This document shows positions 1 to 6,269 of a stretch of DNA of 9,280 nucleotides, piece by piece. Position 1 is the first letter of the stretch, and the number at the start of each line of letters is the position of its first letter. The position numbers and the translations under genes are program-made. The notes below the pieces were generated by a model. It did not search any database, was not told the DNA's origin, and worked only from the letters and a program-made list of their open reading frames with translations. Source of the stretch: Flectobacillus sp049240685 (GTDB taxonomy: Bacteria; Bacteroidota; Bacteroidia; Cytophagales; Spirosomataceae); NCBI RefSeq assembly GCF_049240685.1, contig NZ_JBMLSD010000054.1, positions 1-9,280 on the forward strand. The letters run 5' to 3'.

Positions 1-120
1 ACACGTTCTAAGGATTCCAATCCTATTATAAAAATCAACTCAATAGTTAAGTTTTTAAAAGATAACTTCTGGATAGAATCCAGAGAAAAAGTGGGTGCTG
101 GCTAGGAAGCCAGCACCAGC
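1..120 (+). repeat. Composite palindromic repeat, copy A (left end outside window)
   Basis: This is the right-hand part of the 148-bp repeat seen in full at 4167-4314, 5017-5164, 6123-6269, 8363-8510 and 8997-9144. The inner-left hairpin (AGGATT-CC-AATCCT), the AT-rich centre of the 'TTTTTAAAAGATA' subtype, the inner-right hairpin (TCTGGAT-AGA-ATCCAGA) and the outer-right hairpin are all present; the outer-left hairpin lies before base 1. In this copy the outer-right stem carries GTGC where other copies have GTAC, which replaces an A/C mismatch by a G-C pair. An open reading frame continues from here into the next gene, but that is accidental translation of the repeat. Confidence 0.93.
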
Positions 121-138
121 GGGGAAGCCAGCACCAGC
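105..138 (+). repeat. Tandem duplication of the repeat's right tip
   Basis: The 16-bp tip GGAAGCCAGCACCAGC at 105-120 is repeated exactly at 123-138 with a period of 18 bp. It extends copy A by half a hairpin, similar to the complete extra hairpin after copy F. Confidence 0.9.
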
Positions 139-141
139 TTT

Positions 142-175
142 GGGGGCGAAAACCTATTTTTCGACCGCTTTTTTG
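142..175 (+). repeat. 34-bp GGGGGCG...CTTTTTTG motif, copy 1
   Basis: The 34 bases start with GGGGGCGAAAA and end with CTTTTTTG. They align without gaps to 8324-8357 with 27 of 34 positions identical by eye. Here the CGAAAA and TTTTTCG arms can pair across CCTA; in the other copy the G-run and C-run pair instead. Both copies touch a palindromic repeat (after copy A here, before copy F there). It may be a terminator-like element or a part of a larger mobile unit. The remainder of the 176-352 leader shows no gene; TACCTTTA at 259-266 is a one-mismatch match to the Bacteroidota -7 element. Confidence 0.55.
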
Positions 176-352
176 CTAAAAACTTGGATAAAAACCCCAA
201 TCTTAACATTCGGAATGACTCATGTTTATAATTTTTTTGTAAAATATCCCAATAAGATTACCTTTATAATTCCAAGTCTCGTATATGTATGTTGGCTAAC
301 AAACATGGAGAAAAAGGATTTAACCTCAAAAATCAAAATAACTATAACGACG

Positions 353-799
353 ATGAAATTTGTTTTTTTCGGCCTTGTATTATTCTTTACAAGCCACAGT
401 ATTTTGGGACAAACCAAGCAAGATAGTTTAGAAATCAAACAAGCCGCCCTTGATTACATCGAATCACAACACAAACCAAACCCCTCACAAATGGAGCGTG
501 CTTTGCATCCAAGAATGGTAAAACGAACATTTTGGAAAGACAAAGCTACAGGGAAAGACTATGTTCGTGAAACAGCCACAGAATCTATGATTTTACTCGC
601 TGAGAGCTATAACAAGAAAGGTGATAAGTTTCCTGCTTCGCCTAAAAAAGAGGTACTTTTACTCGATGTGTCGGAGCGGACAGCTTCGGTAAAGTTAATT
701 GCTGATGAATGGATTGACTATATGCATATCGTAAAACTCAATGGTACATGGAAAATAGTTAATGTACTTTGGCAGTATCATGACGTAAAGCAACATTAA
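353..799 (+). CDS. Exported NTF2-like / putative lumazine-binding family protein
   Basis: The predicted product is 148 aa. Residues 1-19 form a signal peptide (short basic start, hydrophobic VFFGLVLFF, cleavage likely after Gly19 before QTKQ), so it should act in the periplasm or outside. The rest has the order typical of the Lumazine_bd_2 branch of the NTF2 fold: helical QAALDYIES, the HP segment near residue 52 (RALHPRMVKRTF), then strands ending in 'VKLNGTWKIVNVLW'. Members are small cone-shaped barrels, usually of unknown ligand. I chose ATG 353 because it starts directly at the signal peptide; ATG 305 adds a polar 16-residue leader and the frame further upstream is translated repeat. It stands alone between repeat copy A and the regulator at 944. 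Function beyond the fold is unknown. Confidence 0.8.
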   Translation: MKFVFFGLVLFFTSHSILGQTKQDSLEIKQAALDYIESQHKPNPSQMERALHPRMVKRTFWKDKATGKDYVRETATESMILLAESYNKKGDKFPASPKKEVLLLDVSERTASVKLIADEWIDYMHIVKLNGTWKIVNVLWQYHDVKQH

Positions 800-906
800 A
801 TAATCAAAAACAAACCTCCGCAAACCACTCTCTTTCGTACTACAAGAGCAAGGATAGAGGTGATTGGGCTTACGTTCGTGAATTTGTGCAAAGCCAAGAC
901 TCATGA
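784..906 (+). pseudogene. Possible 3' remnant of a gene, no start codon
   Basis: Frame 1 is open from 784 to the TGA at 904-906 and has no plausible start. Its last part reads YYKSKDRGDWAYVREFVQ then SQDS-stop, a protein-like, non-biased composition ending on a stop, unlike the surrounding AT-rich spacer. It overlaps the end of the NTF2-like gene in another frame. It could be the tail of a gene lost upstream, or chance. No family is recognised. Confidence 0.2.
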
Positions 907-943
907 ATTTCCCATCCTCTAGTAGCTGTAATCCTTACTTCTC

Positions 944-1480
944 ATGACAACAGACACTAAAGATATTTGGATAAAAGAAGGCTACAAAATATTTGCCATT
1001 TCTGGACAGGGGAATCTTAAAATAGAACCTCTTGCCAAAATGGTTGGAAAAAGTAAATCTTCTTTTTATCATCATTTTGCAGACATCGAAATCTTCATCG
1101 AATTGTTGTTGAAGTACCATATCGAACAGTCAAAAATCATTGCACAAAAAGAAAAACAAGCCCAAAAGATTGATCCTGAACTAATAAATATTCTTTTAGC
1201 GCATAAAATAGATCTACTGTTTAATAGACAGTTGAGGATTAACCAAAACATCGAATTGTATTCTTCGACCTTGGATATTTCAAATAGAATCGTGGGTGAT
1301 GCTTTTGTAAACGTTTGGGTGAAAGATTTAGGGCTAAATCTCTCAAGAAAACAATTGGAAGGTATTTTTACCTTAGCTCTTGAAAATTTCTTTCTTCAAA
1401 TCAATACAGAAACATTGAATTATGAATGGTTATCAAAGTATTTTCAAAGTTTGAAAAAAATTGCGATTGCTTTTATTTAG
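944..1480 (+). CDS. TetR/AcrR-family transcriptional regulator
   Basis: The product is 178 aa, normal for a TetR-family repressor. The N-terminal DNA-binding domain is clear: first helix DIWIKEGYKIFAISG (about 7-21), then the helix-turn-helix 'LKIEPLAKMVGKSKSSFYHHF' at about 25-45, where SSFYHHF is the usual end of the recognition helix (consensus xxxYxYF) followed by AD. Residues 50-178 form the variable all-helical ligand and dimer domain. It is read in the same direction as the DUF5367-like membrane protein 63 bp downstream, which is its likely target or co-regulated gene (inference). ATG 944 is the first start and leaves the usual length before the domain. No strong operator dyad is visible in the flanking gaps. 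Confidence 0.9.
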   Translation: MTTDTKDIWIKEGYKIFAISGQGNLKIEPLAKMVGKSKSSFYHHFADIEIFIELLLKYHIEQSKIIAQKEKQAQKIDPELINILLAHKIDLLFNRQLRINQNIELYSSTLDISNRIVGDAFVNVWVKDLGLNLSRKQLEGIFTLALENFFLQINTETLNYEWLSKYFQSLKKIAIAFI

Positions 1481-1518
1481 TTGTACGGTAGCGTCTAAAA
1501 CTGAGCTACAATGCTGAT

Positions 1519-1526
1519 TACTTTTG
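1519..1526 (+). promoter_or_regulatory. Candidate Bacteroidota -7 promoter element
   Basis: TACTTTTG matches the Bacteroidota sigma-A -7 consensus TAnnTTTG exactly. No TTTG -33 element is found at the usual spacing. If used, transcription would start near 1533, which favours ATG 1544 over ATG 1511 as the start of the membrane protein. A few such 8-mers are expected by chance in a window of this size. Confidence 0.35.
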
Positions 1527-1543
1527 CGAAAAAAGAGCATATT

Positions 1544-2329
1544 ATGAAAAACAACAAAATAATGAGTCTTTCAGTCGTAATAGGTGCTGTGCTTTGGTGC
1601 TTGGCTGCGTGGGTAGTTCAACAATTTGGGTTTTCTGTTTTTAATGGAAATGACGCCAACATGTTCATGATGTTGCTAAGTTCTGTTCCGAGTACCTTGG
1701 TGTTTCTTTGGTTGATAAAGCTACTTGTAAAAAAAACTTATTCTCAATTATTTGAGCCAGTCGTAATAATTACCACCACTGCTACATTATTAGACGGAAT
1801 TGCGATGACTTATTTTCGGGAAATCTTCTATCACAGCCAGTATCTTATCTCTCTCCGTGGTGCGGCGTGGATACTTTGGGGGGTAGGGATAGCACTATTA
1901 CTATCTTATATCTTAGTCCCAAAATCCGAGAAACTATCAGTTAAAAAAACATCCTTGGCTGTTATTTTAGGTATTGCATTTTGGCTCAATGGCGCAATTG
2001 TAATTAACCAGATGGGCGATTATATCTTGACCGATAATAATAATTTACGTTCGGTAGGGCTATTGATTGCTATTCCAGTAACAGTTATTACAGTTATTAT
2101 AGCGAAATATTTATTGGGATTACCCTATTCAAAAATGGTAAAACCAATTGTTTTAATGACACTTACCGCAACTTTTTGTGATACTATTGCATTAACTTGG
2201 TTTCAATCTCTATACAGTAATTCAACTGATATTGCTTTTCATGGAGCCGCATTAATTCTTTGGGGAGCAGGTTTAGGTTTATTAATTGCCTATTATTTGG
2301 AAAAAGTATCTATTCAAAATGCTAAATAA
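1544..2329 (+). CDS. Membrane protein with two tandem DUF5367-like halves
   Basis: The product is 261 aa with about eight hydrophobic segments. It is an internal duplication: residues about 11-124 and 139-252 align along their whole length. Matching pieces are EPVVIITTTATLLDGIAMTY (71-90) with KPIVLMTLTATFCDTIALTW (200-219), and GAAWILWGVGIALLLSYIL with GAALILWGAGLGLLIAYYL. Each half has four membrane segments and the size of an ordinary single DUF5367 protein (about 120-130 aa), so this looks like a fusion of two copies. DUF5367 proteins have no established function; genes for them often lie beside TetR-type regulators, as here. ATG 1511 is an alternative start that adds 11 residues (MLITFAKKEHI), but ATG 1544 (MKNNKIM) opens directly on the first membrane segment. 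Confidence 0.82.
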   Translation: MKNNKIMSLSVVIGAVLWCLAAWVVQQFGFSVFNGNDANMFMMLLSSVPSTLVFLWLIKLLVKKTYSQLFEPVVIITTTATLLDGIAMTYFREIFYHSQYLISLRGAAWILWGVGIALLLSYILVPKSEKLSVKKTSLAVILGIAFWLNGAIVINQMGDYILTDNNNLRSVGLLIAIPVTVITVIIAKYLLGLPYSKMVKPIVLMTLTATFCDTIALTWFQSLYSNSTDIAFHGAALILWGAGLGLLIAYYLEKVSIQNAK

Positions 2330-2368
2330 AAACGAGTGCCTCAGCCTTAGACTTTCAGGAATGGGCTT

Positions 2369-2402
2369 TTGGCTACTGGCATTCGGCTACGGGCATTTGG
2401 CA
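2369..2402 (+). repeat. Degenerate period-14 tandem repeat
   Basis: TTGGCTACTGGCA, then TCGGCTACGGGCA, then TTTGGCA repeat with a period of 14 bases (GGC at 2371, 2385 and 2399). It belongs to a GC-richer, non-coding stretch with related words (GCCTATTGCC, GCCTACAGCTTACAGCC) running to about 2560. Confidence 0.55.
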
Positions 2403-2449
2403 AAAACATATTTATCGTTACTAAAAAACATTTCACACTCTTTGCCTAG

Positions 2450-2482
2450 TGCCTATTGCCTAAAAAAATTAGGCAATAGGCA
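2450..2482 (+). terminator. Perfect 14-bp hairpin between convergent genes
   Basis: TGCCTATTGCCTAA (2450-2463) and TTAGGCAATAGGCA (2469-2482) are perfect reverse complements around a loop of five A. It lies between the plus-strand membrane protein ending at 2329 and the minus-strand gene ending at 2682, so it may end transcription from both sides, but no long T-run follows on either strand. A second weaker pairing, GTAAGCT (2490-2496) with AGCTTAC (2545-2551), lies just after it. The rest of the 2330-2681 gap shows no gene. Confidence 0.5.
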
Positions 2483-2681
2483 TTAAGCCGTAAGCTAAAG
2501 AAAAAAAGGAGTTTTTTATGAAATGATAAAGACCTTTTGCCTACAGCTTACAGCCTATGGCAGATAAAACAAACATGTACATTTGTGAAGTATTTCTCAC
2601 AATGCGACACAAATATTAAATAAGGTATGTTAGCGTTGAAGAAATCAAATGCACAATACCGATACGATACCCTTTCAAAAA

Positions 2682-3920
2682 TTACTCGCTAATTCTCAAT
2701 TGTAGGTCTTTCACAAGAATAGGGGTAGAGTTGATATTATTTTTGATGAATACTTCCAAATAATCTCCTTGGTTCACTTCAGCGATGGTTTCTAAGGTCA
2801 ATTGAAAACCCTCGCCTTTTCCTCCTATAGCTATAGATGAATTAGGCGCTATTTGAAGTAAACCATTCTTATAAATTGCTATGGATAAATCCGAATTGGC
2901 TTCTGGTGTTTTTCCGCCCACATTGGCATAAATACGAGCATTCAGGGTTCTTTTACCTGTGTAGGTAATTCGATTTGCGGTAGCAACAAAACCATCGGCT
3001 TTCATAGTTGTTGTTTCTCCAGCTATTTTTGTAAATAAATTAGGAGAAATTAATTTTGTAGAGGTCGTATTGTCATTCATATACACAAAAGCGTAAGGCT
3101 TTGTATCTGGCAACCCAGCCCCATTTTGTTTCATTTCCCATCCAGGAGTATGAGAATCAAAGCCGCTAATAAGCACTGCCGGGCCTCTGAACAAATTGCC
3201 ATTCATCCTTGCCTGATCAACTTTTGCTTTTTCATGAAATTTAATTGCGGTACTTCCAGAAAAAACAAAATAGTTATTAGACATATCGATGTCGTTTGCT
3301 TCAAAATCAGCTAAAAACTCAATACCAACTCCTGCGGATATTCCCGTAATATAATTGTAAGAACTACAAAATTTACCTGTTGTGCCTGTTACTTTCAACC
3401 CATCTCGGCATCTCCAAAAATTAGTGGTAATAAACATCGAGTTGAACCCACTAAATCTGCCTACACCTCCGCTCGAAACCCTAGGAGCTTCTACTACCGA
3501 ATTTCCAGCCAAGAGATTTAGCGTCTTAGTACCAGTATTATCCTCAAAATCGTAGGCTGTAGTTACATTACTTAATGGGATAACACATACCTTCTCTAGA
3601 TATACATCTACATCTTGACTTCTGAGAACTGCACCTTTGGTGGCCGAAAGAATTCGATCTTTTCCCGGATCCAAGCCTCGTAAGCCAGCTCCATTTAGGT
3701 TGATACTATTCTGCCCAATGTCGACAGAACCCGAAATGATATATACCTTAGCCGAATTGAGGGTTATTACGCCGTTTTGAGGACTAGGCAAGTCGTTGAG
3801 AGCGTCTACATAAACAATACTTGAGGGAAGAGGCGGAGTAAGGTCTTTTTGAGCAAATGAAGTAGTGAGCGTACAAAAAAATAAGAGCACTGAATTAATG
3901 CTTGTAAGGATGTGATTCAT
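2682..3920 (-). CDS. Exported phage-tail-fibre-like protein (beta-helix-like body, C1q/TNF-like C-terminus)
   Basis: The product is 412 aa, starting at the CAT complement 3918-3920. Residues 1-23 are a signal peptide (hydrophobic SVLLFFCTLTTSFA, cleavage before QKD). Residues about 33-275 are rich in short strands with Asn/Gly turns, as in right-handed beta-helix proteins; the opening IVYVDALNDLPSP followed by AKVYIISGSVDIG resembles, from memory, structural proteins of marine and Bacteroidota phages. The last 136 residues (from AFVYMNDNTTSTKL) have the strand order of a C1q/TNF-like jelly roll: NLFTKIAGETTT, NRITYTG, NARIYANVGG, LSIAIYKNG, GDYLEVFIKNN, LQLRISE. Such domains form trimers and bind surfaces. 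A signal peptide is not normal for a virion protein, so a host-recruited adhesin or surface protein is likely. No other phage genes are near. Confidence 0.6.
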   Translation of the reverse strand: MNHILTSINSVLLFFCTLTTSFAQKDLTPPLPSSIVYVDALNDLPSPQNGVITLNSAKVYIISGSVDIGQNSINLNGAGLRGLDPGKDRILSATKGAVLRSQDVDVYLEKVCVIPLSNVTTAYDFEDNTGTKTLNLLAGNSVVEAPRVSSGGVGRFSGFNSMFITTNFWRCRDGLKVTGTTGKFCSSYNYITGISAGVGIEFLADFEANDIDMSNNYFVFSGSTAIKFHEKAKVDQARMNGNLFRGPAVLISGFDSHTPGWEMKQNGAGLPDTKPYAFVYMNDNTTSTKLISPNLFTKIAGETTTMKADGFVATANRITYTGKRTLNARIYANVGGKTPEANSDLSIAIYKNGLLQIAPNSSIAIGGKGEGFQLTLETIAEVNQGDYLEVFIKNNINSTPILVKDLQLRISE

Positions 3921-4061
3921 AATAGTTTTTTGATAATGTATTTATTAATGATTAAATATGCTATTTATTGGAATGATAGCGACAGGAAAATAAACAGAAT
4001 AAGGATTAATGTATTGTTTATCAAAGGATTATGCTGTTGCTGTCAAGCAATAAAGATTAAC

Positions 4062-4082
4062 TTGAAATGAAAAATATTTCAA
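4062..4082. promoter_or_regulatory. Operator-like dyad upstream of the minus-strand gene
   Basis: TTGAAAT and ATTTCAA are perfect 7-bp inverted arms around a 7-base spacer. It lies 142 bp before the start of the minus-strand exported protein, in an otherwise featureless AT-rich stretch (3921-4166). It could be a regulator site or a chance AT-rich dyad. No CAAAnnTA (minus-strand -7 element) is found in this gap. Confidence 0.25.
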
Positions 4083-4166
4083 ATGCATACAGTATTAACT
4101 AAATATTAGCTGTGTTGGATTAAAAAAAGTACAATTTTTTTTCAGTACCCGCGTGAGTAAAGCCCC

Positions 4167-4314
4167 GCTAGTGCTAGCTTTCAAGCCAGTACTAACACAT
4201 TCTAAGGATTCCAATCCTATTATAAAAATCAATACCCTTGTAAAGTTTTGGAAAGAAAGCTTCTGGATAGAATCCAGAGAAAAAATGGGTACTGGCTAGG
4301 AAGCCAGCACCAGC
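4167..4314 (+). repeat. Composite palindromic repeat, copy B (148 bp, complete)
   Basis: The ends are inverted repeats: the family's left end GCTAGTGCTGGCTTCC matches the reverse complement of the right end with one mismatch, and flanking CCCC and GGGG in several copies extend it. Each end is also a hairpin by itself (outer left 4171-4192, outer right 4289-4310). Two further hairpins lie inside: AGGATT-CC-AATCCT (4205-4218) and TCTGGAT-AGA-ATCCAGA (4262-4278). The centre is of the 'CCCTTGTAAAGTTTTGG' subtype, shared with E and F. Copy B has two changes in the outer-left hairpin (CTAGCTTTCAAG) that weaken it. It ends 112 bp before the lipoprotein gene. No coding capacity and no target duplication is evident. 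Confidence 0.95.
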
Positions 4315-4350
4315 AAGGAAAGCTACTTACAACCTTTTTTGTTAAAGAAG

Positions 4351-4358
4351 TATCTTTG
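4351..4358 (+). promoter_or_regulatory. Candidate Bacteroidota -7 promoter element
   Basis: TATCTTTG is an exact TAnnTTTG match 68 bp before the lipoprotein start and 36 bp after repeat copy B. No TTTG is found at the normal -33 spacing; the nearest (4338-4341) is too close. Confidence 0.4.
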
Positions 4359-4426
4359 GTTTAATCTTATCATTAAACTTAAAATTTAACGAGAATTAGA
4401 TTTTCATCGTTTCTACTTACATAAAA

Positions 4427-4792
4427 ATGAAAACACGATCAGCACTTATTTTACTATTGTTATTTACGCTGTCTATAAGCTGTAAAGACGAGGAGGTTTC
4501 TCCACAAAAAGCGATTTTAGGAAAATGGGAATTCATTGGTATCGGTAATGGAAGAATAGAAGCACCATCTGGCGTAAAATGGTATGATGAATATCTTGAG
4601 GATAGTGTTTTGTTACATCAGCAATATACTACGGGCAATATAGTTGTAGAAAAATACTTTTGGGAAAATAATGGGTTTCTGAATTCAGGCGGAACTACCT
4701 ATAAATGCGTATTTTATGAAGATACAATGCAATTAGACTATGTTCATGCAAATGCCATCTTTATGTCAAGATTTTTCAAACGTATTAAATAA
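4427..4792 (+). CDS. Small lipocalin-like lipoprotein
   Basis: The product is 121 aa. Residues 1-19 are a lipoprotein signal (RSALILLLLFTLSIS then Cys19). The mature end Cys-Lys-Asp-Glu-Glu matches the known Bacteroidota lipoprotein export signal (Lys followed by acidic residues), which predicts display on the cell surface. The body starts ILGKWEFIGIG and ends 'FMSRFFKRIK', the pattern of short lipocalin-like proteins of this phylum with a GKW motif on the first strand and a basic last strand. The ligand is unknown. The gene stands alone between repeat copies B and C; the stop is only 8 bp before copy C. The start is clear because the signal peptide begins at once. Confidence 0.75.
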   Translation: MKTRSALILLLLFTLSISCKDEEVSPQKAILGKWEFIGIGNGRIEAPSGVKWYDEYLEDSVLLHQQYTTGNIVVEKYFWENNGFLNSGGTTYKCVFYEDTMQLDYVHANAIFMSRFFKRIK

Positions 4793-4799
4793 TTACAAT

Positions 4800-4896
4800 G
4801 CTAGTTCAGGTCATCTCAATAATGAAGTTTTGCTGAGAAGGACTCTGGATAGAATCCAGAGAAAAAATGGGTACTGGCTAGGAAGCCAGCACCAGC
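4800..4896 (+). repeat. Composite palindromic repeat, copy C (internally deleted)
   Basis: The right part, 4843-4896, is nearly identical to the other copies (inner-right and outer-right hairpins intact). To its left, TGAAGTTTTG at 4823-4832 and GCTAGTTCAGG at 4800-4810 look like degraded pieces of the centre and the left end, so about 50 bp including the inner-left hairpin have been lost. The 4843-4896 identity is certain; the left boundary is tentative. Confidence 0.8.
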
Positions 4897-4945
4897 GGGA
4901 GGGTCCATTAAGATTACAATAGAATTTAAAGTATTGTAAATCAAA

Positions 4946-4978
4946 AGTTTGAGGTATTGCTTGGTGGTTTCTCAAACT
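4946..4978 (+). terminator. Hairpin in the geneless slot between repeat copies C and D
   Basis: AGTTTGAG (4946-4953) and CTCAAACT (4971-4978) are perfect 8-bp inverted arms with a 17-base loop, followed after some bases by CTTTTTTG (4991-4998). It may be the terminator of a lost gene. Nothing else is recognisable in 4897-5016. Confidence 0.3.
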
Positions 4979-5016
4979 ATATTTAATTTGCTTTTTTGTT
5001 TTCAGAAACAGTCGTT

Positions 5017-5164
5017 GCTAATGCTGGCTTCCAAGCCAGTACTAACACATTCTAAGGATTCCAATCCTACTATAAAAATCAATTCAAGAGTAAAGTTTTT
5101 AAAAGATAGTTTCTGGATAGAATCCAGAGAAAAAATGGGTACTGGCTAGAAAGCCAGCACCCGT
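5017..5164 (+). repeat. Composite palindromic repeat, copy D (148 bp, complete)
   Basis: All four hairpins are present. The centre is of the 'AAAGTTTTTAAAAGATAG' subtype, as in A and G. The outer-right loop reads AGA instead of AGG, and the last bases (CACCCGT) depart from the usual CACCAGC. It ends 27 bp before the next start codon, the shortest such gap in the window. Confidence 0.94.
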
Positions 5165-5191
5165 GTGAGATTAACTATTTATCGTAAAGCC

Positions 5192-6094
5192 ATGAAAAAT
5201 CTACTACTACTTTTGACTTTTCTTTTTTGTACTTTAGCGACAAAAGAACTACACGCACAAACATTTACGGGCAAAACAGGAGACTTGTATCTTGGTGAAA
5301 ATGATACAGATTTTAGTGGAAGCTTAGAAATTCTGTCCGGTGTTATCAAAAAGAATGACAAAATCGATATTTATGCCGAAACTGGTAGAAAATTTACGGC
5401 AACTATTACAAAAATTACAGGAGACGACAGAAAAGAGATAAATCAATGTAAGGCTGGACAATATGCCTATTTCGATTTGAAATTTACGGCCAATCCATCT
5501 ACTGGTAATGATTATTTACGCAAGGGATATAAGGTGTTTCCTGCTGGTTTTCAAGCTAATAGTTCTTCGATGAAAGCTGAAACAGAGGCTAAATTGGCTC
5601 AAAGTGCTAGTCTAAAAGTAACACTTGATGGTAAAACCTTTAGAGGAGCTATTACTTATAAAGGAGCTTCATTCTGGAAAAAGGGGGTAAAAAAGGTATT
5701 AGAAAAGCCATATTTACAGCTTCAATTCAGAAGTGTTGATACTCCTGATGACAGAACTCTGACGATTCAACTATTTAATCCGAAGGAAGCACCTGCCAAA
5801 TATGGTGCATCTGATATGGAAATTAATTTTTCAGGAGCTTCGGATGGTGTTAAAGAACATACTACTTTGTTTGGTTTTGTAAATGGTAAAGCTGATACTC
5901 AGTTTACTGTAGAACTAAATAAATGGCAAAAAGTGTCGAATACTAAAGCAATTATTTCAGGGAAAATCTACGGAGAATTGAAAGAAATCAAAATTTTTGG
6001 AAAAGCCAAAGCAATCAATAAATTCGAGAATGGTATTTTTGAAAATGTAGAAGTGGAGGTTTTTAACGAAATATATGATTTTTTAAACAAATAA
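5192..6094 (+). CDS. Exported protein with an EF-Tu domain II-like beta-barrel
   Basis: The product is 300 aa from ATG 5192; a GTG 27 bp upstream lies at the repeat edge and is not needed. Residues 1-22 are a signal peptide (LLLLLTFLFCTLATKELHA, cut before QTF). Residues about 25-119 follow the pattern of domain II of translational GTPases: FSGSLEILSGVIKKNDKIDI (41-60, like the 'GRVERGxVKxGDxVEI' strand pair), KFTATITKI (68-76), CKAGQYAYFDL (86-96, like 'AxAGDNVGLxL') and LRKGYKVFPAG (109-119, like 'IxRGxVLxxPG'). There is no GTPase domain, so this is the isolated barrel used outside the cytoplasm. Residues about 138-300 form a second beta-rich region that I cannot assign. The gene stands alone between repeats D and E. 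The barrel assignment is by motif resemblance only. Confidence 0.65.
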   Translation: MKNLLLLLTFLFCTLATKELHAQTFTGKTGDLYLGENDTDFSGSLEILSGVIKKNDKIDIYAETGRKFTATITKITGDDRKEINQCKAGQYAYFDLKFTANPSTGNDYLRKGYKVFPAGFQANSSSMKAETEAKLAQSASLKVTLDGKTFRGAITYKGASFWKKGVKKVLEKPYLQLQFRSVDTPDDRTLTIQLFNPKEAPAKYGASDMEINFSGASDGVKEHTTLFGFVNGKADTQFTVELNKWQKVSNTKAIISGKIYGELKEIKIFGKAKAINKFENGIFENVEVEVFNEIYDFLNK

Positions 6095-6122
6095 ATCAGG
6101 CATAGATTCAATATCCCCCTCT

Positions 6123-6269
6123 GCGAGTGCTGGCTTCCAAGCCAGTACTAACTCATTCTAAGGATTCCAATCCTATTTAAAAATCAACACCCTTGTAAAG
6201 TTTTGGAAAGAAAGCTTCTGGATAGAATCCAGAGAAAAAATGGGTACTGGCTAGGAAGCCAGCACCAGC
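6123..6269 (+). repeat. Composite palindromic repeat, copy E (147 bp, complete)
   Basis: All four hairpins are intact. The centre is of the 'CCCTTGTAAAGTTTTGG' subtype, as in B and F, with one base missing after the inner-left hairpin. Flanked by CCCCC on the left and GGGGG on the right, it shows that the inverted ends extend beyond the core. It starts 28 bp after the preceding stop. The following 6270-6484 spacer has only a weak AATATTG/CAATATT dyad (6343-6377) and the promoter element at 6435. Confidence 0.95.

Noticed and set aside
95..352. N-terminal extension of the NTF2-like protein from position 95
   Set aside because: The extension (APAGKPAPAL and so on) is translation of the palindromic repeat and its duplicated tip; the signal peptide begins at ATG 353.
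879..886. Promoter of the TetR gene (TGAATTTG)
   Set aside because: It differs from TAnnTTTG at a key base and the only upstream TTG is at the wrong spacing.
695..904. Minus-strand 69-residue reading frame
   Set aside because: It is antisense to the NTF2-like gene end, has no family features and no promoter; the plus-strand frames are more protein-like.
2286..2486. Plus-strand 66-residue reading frame after the membrane protein
   Set aside because: It overlaps the real gene out of frame and then translates the period-14 repeat and hairpin.
4143..4157. Remnant of a repeat right end before copy B
   Set aside because: CAGTACCCGCGTGAG matches the end of copy D plus its flank at 13 of 15 bases, but it is too short and isolated to separate from chance.
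4740..5149. Two small plus-strand reading frames between the lipoprotein and repeat D
   Set aside because: Both consist largely of translated repeat copies C and D (for example ESREKMGTG), with no signal or domain.
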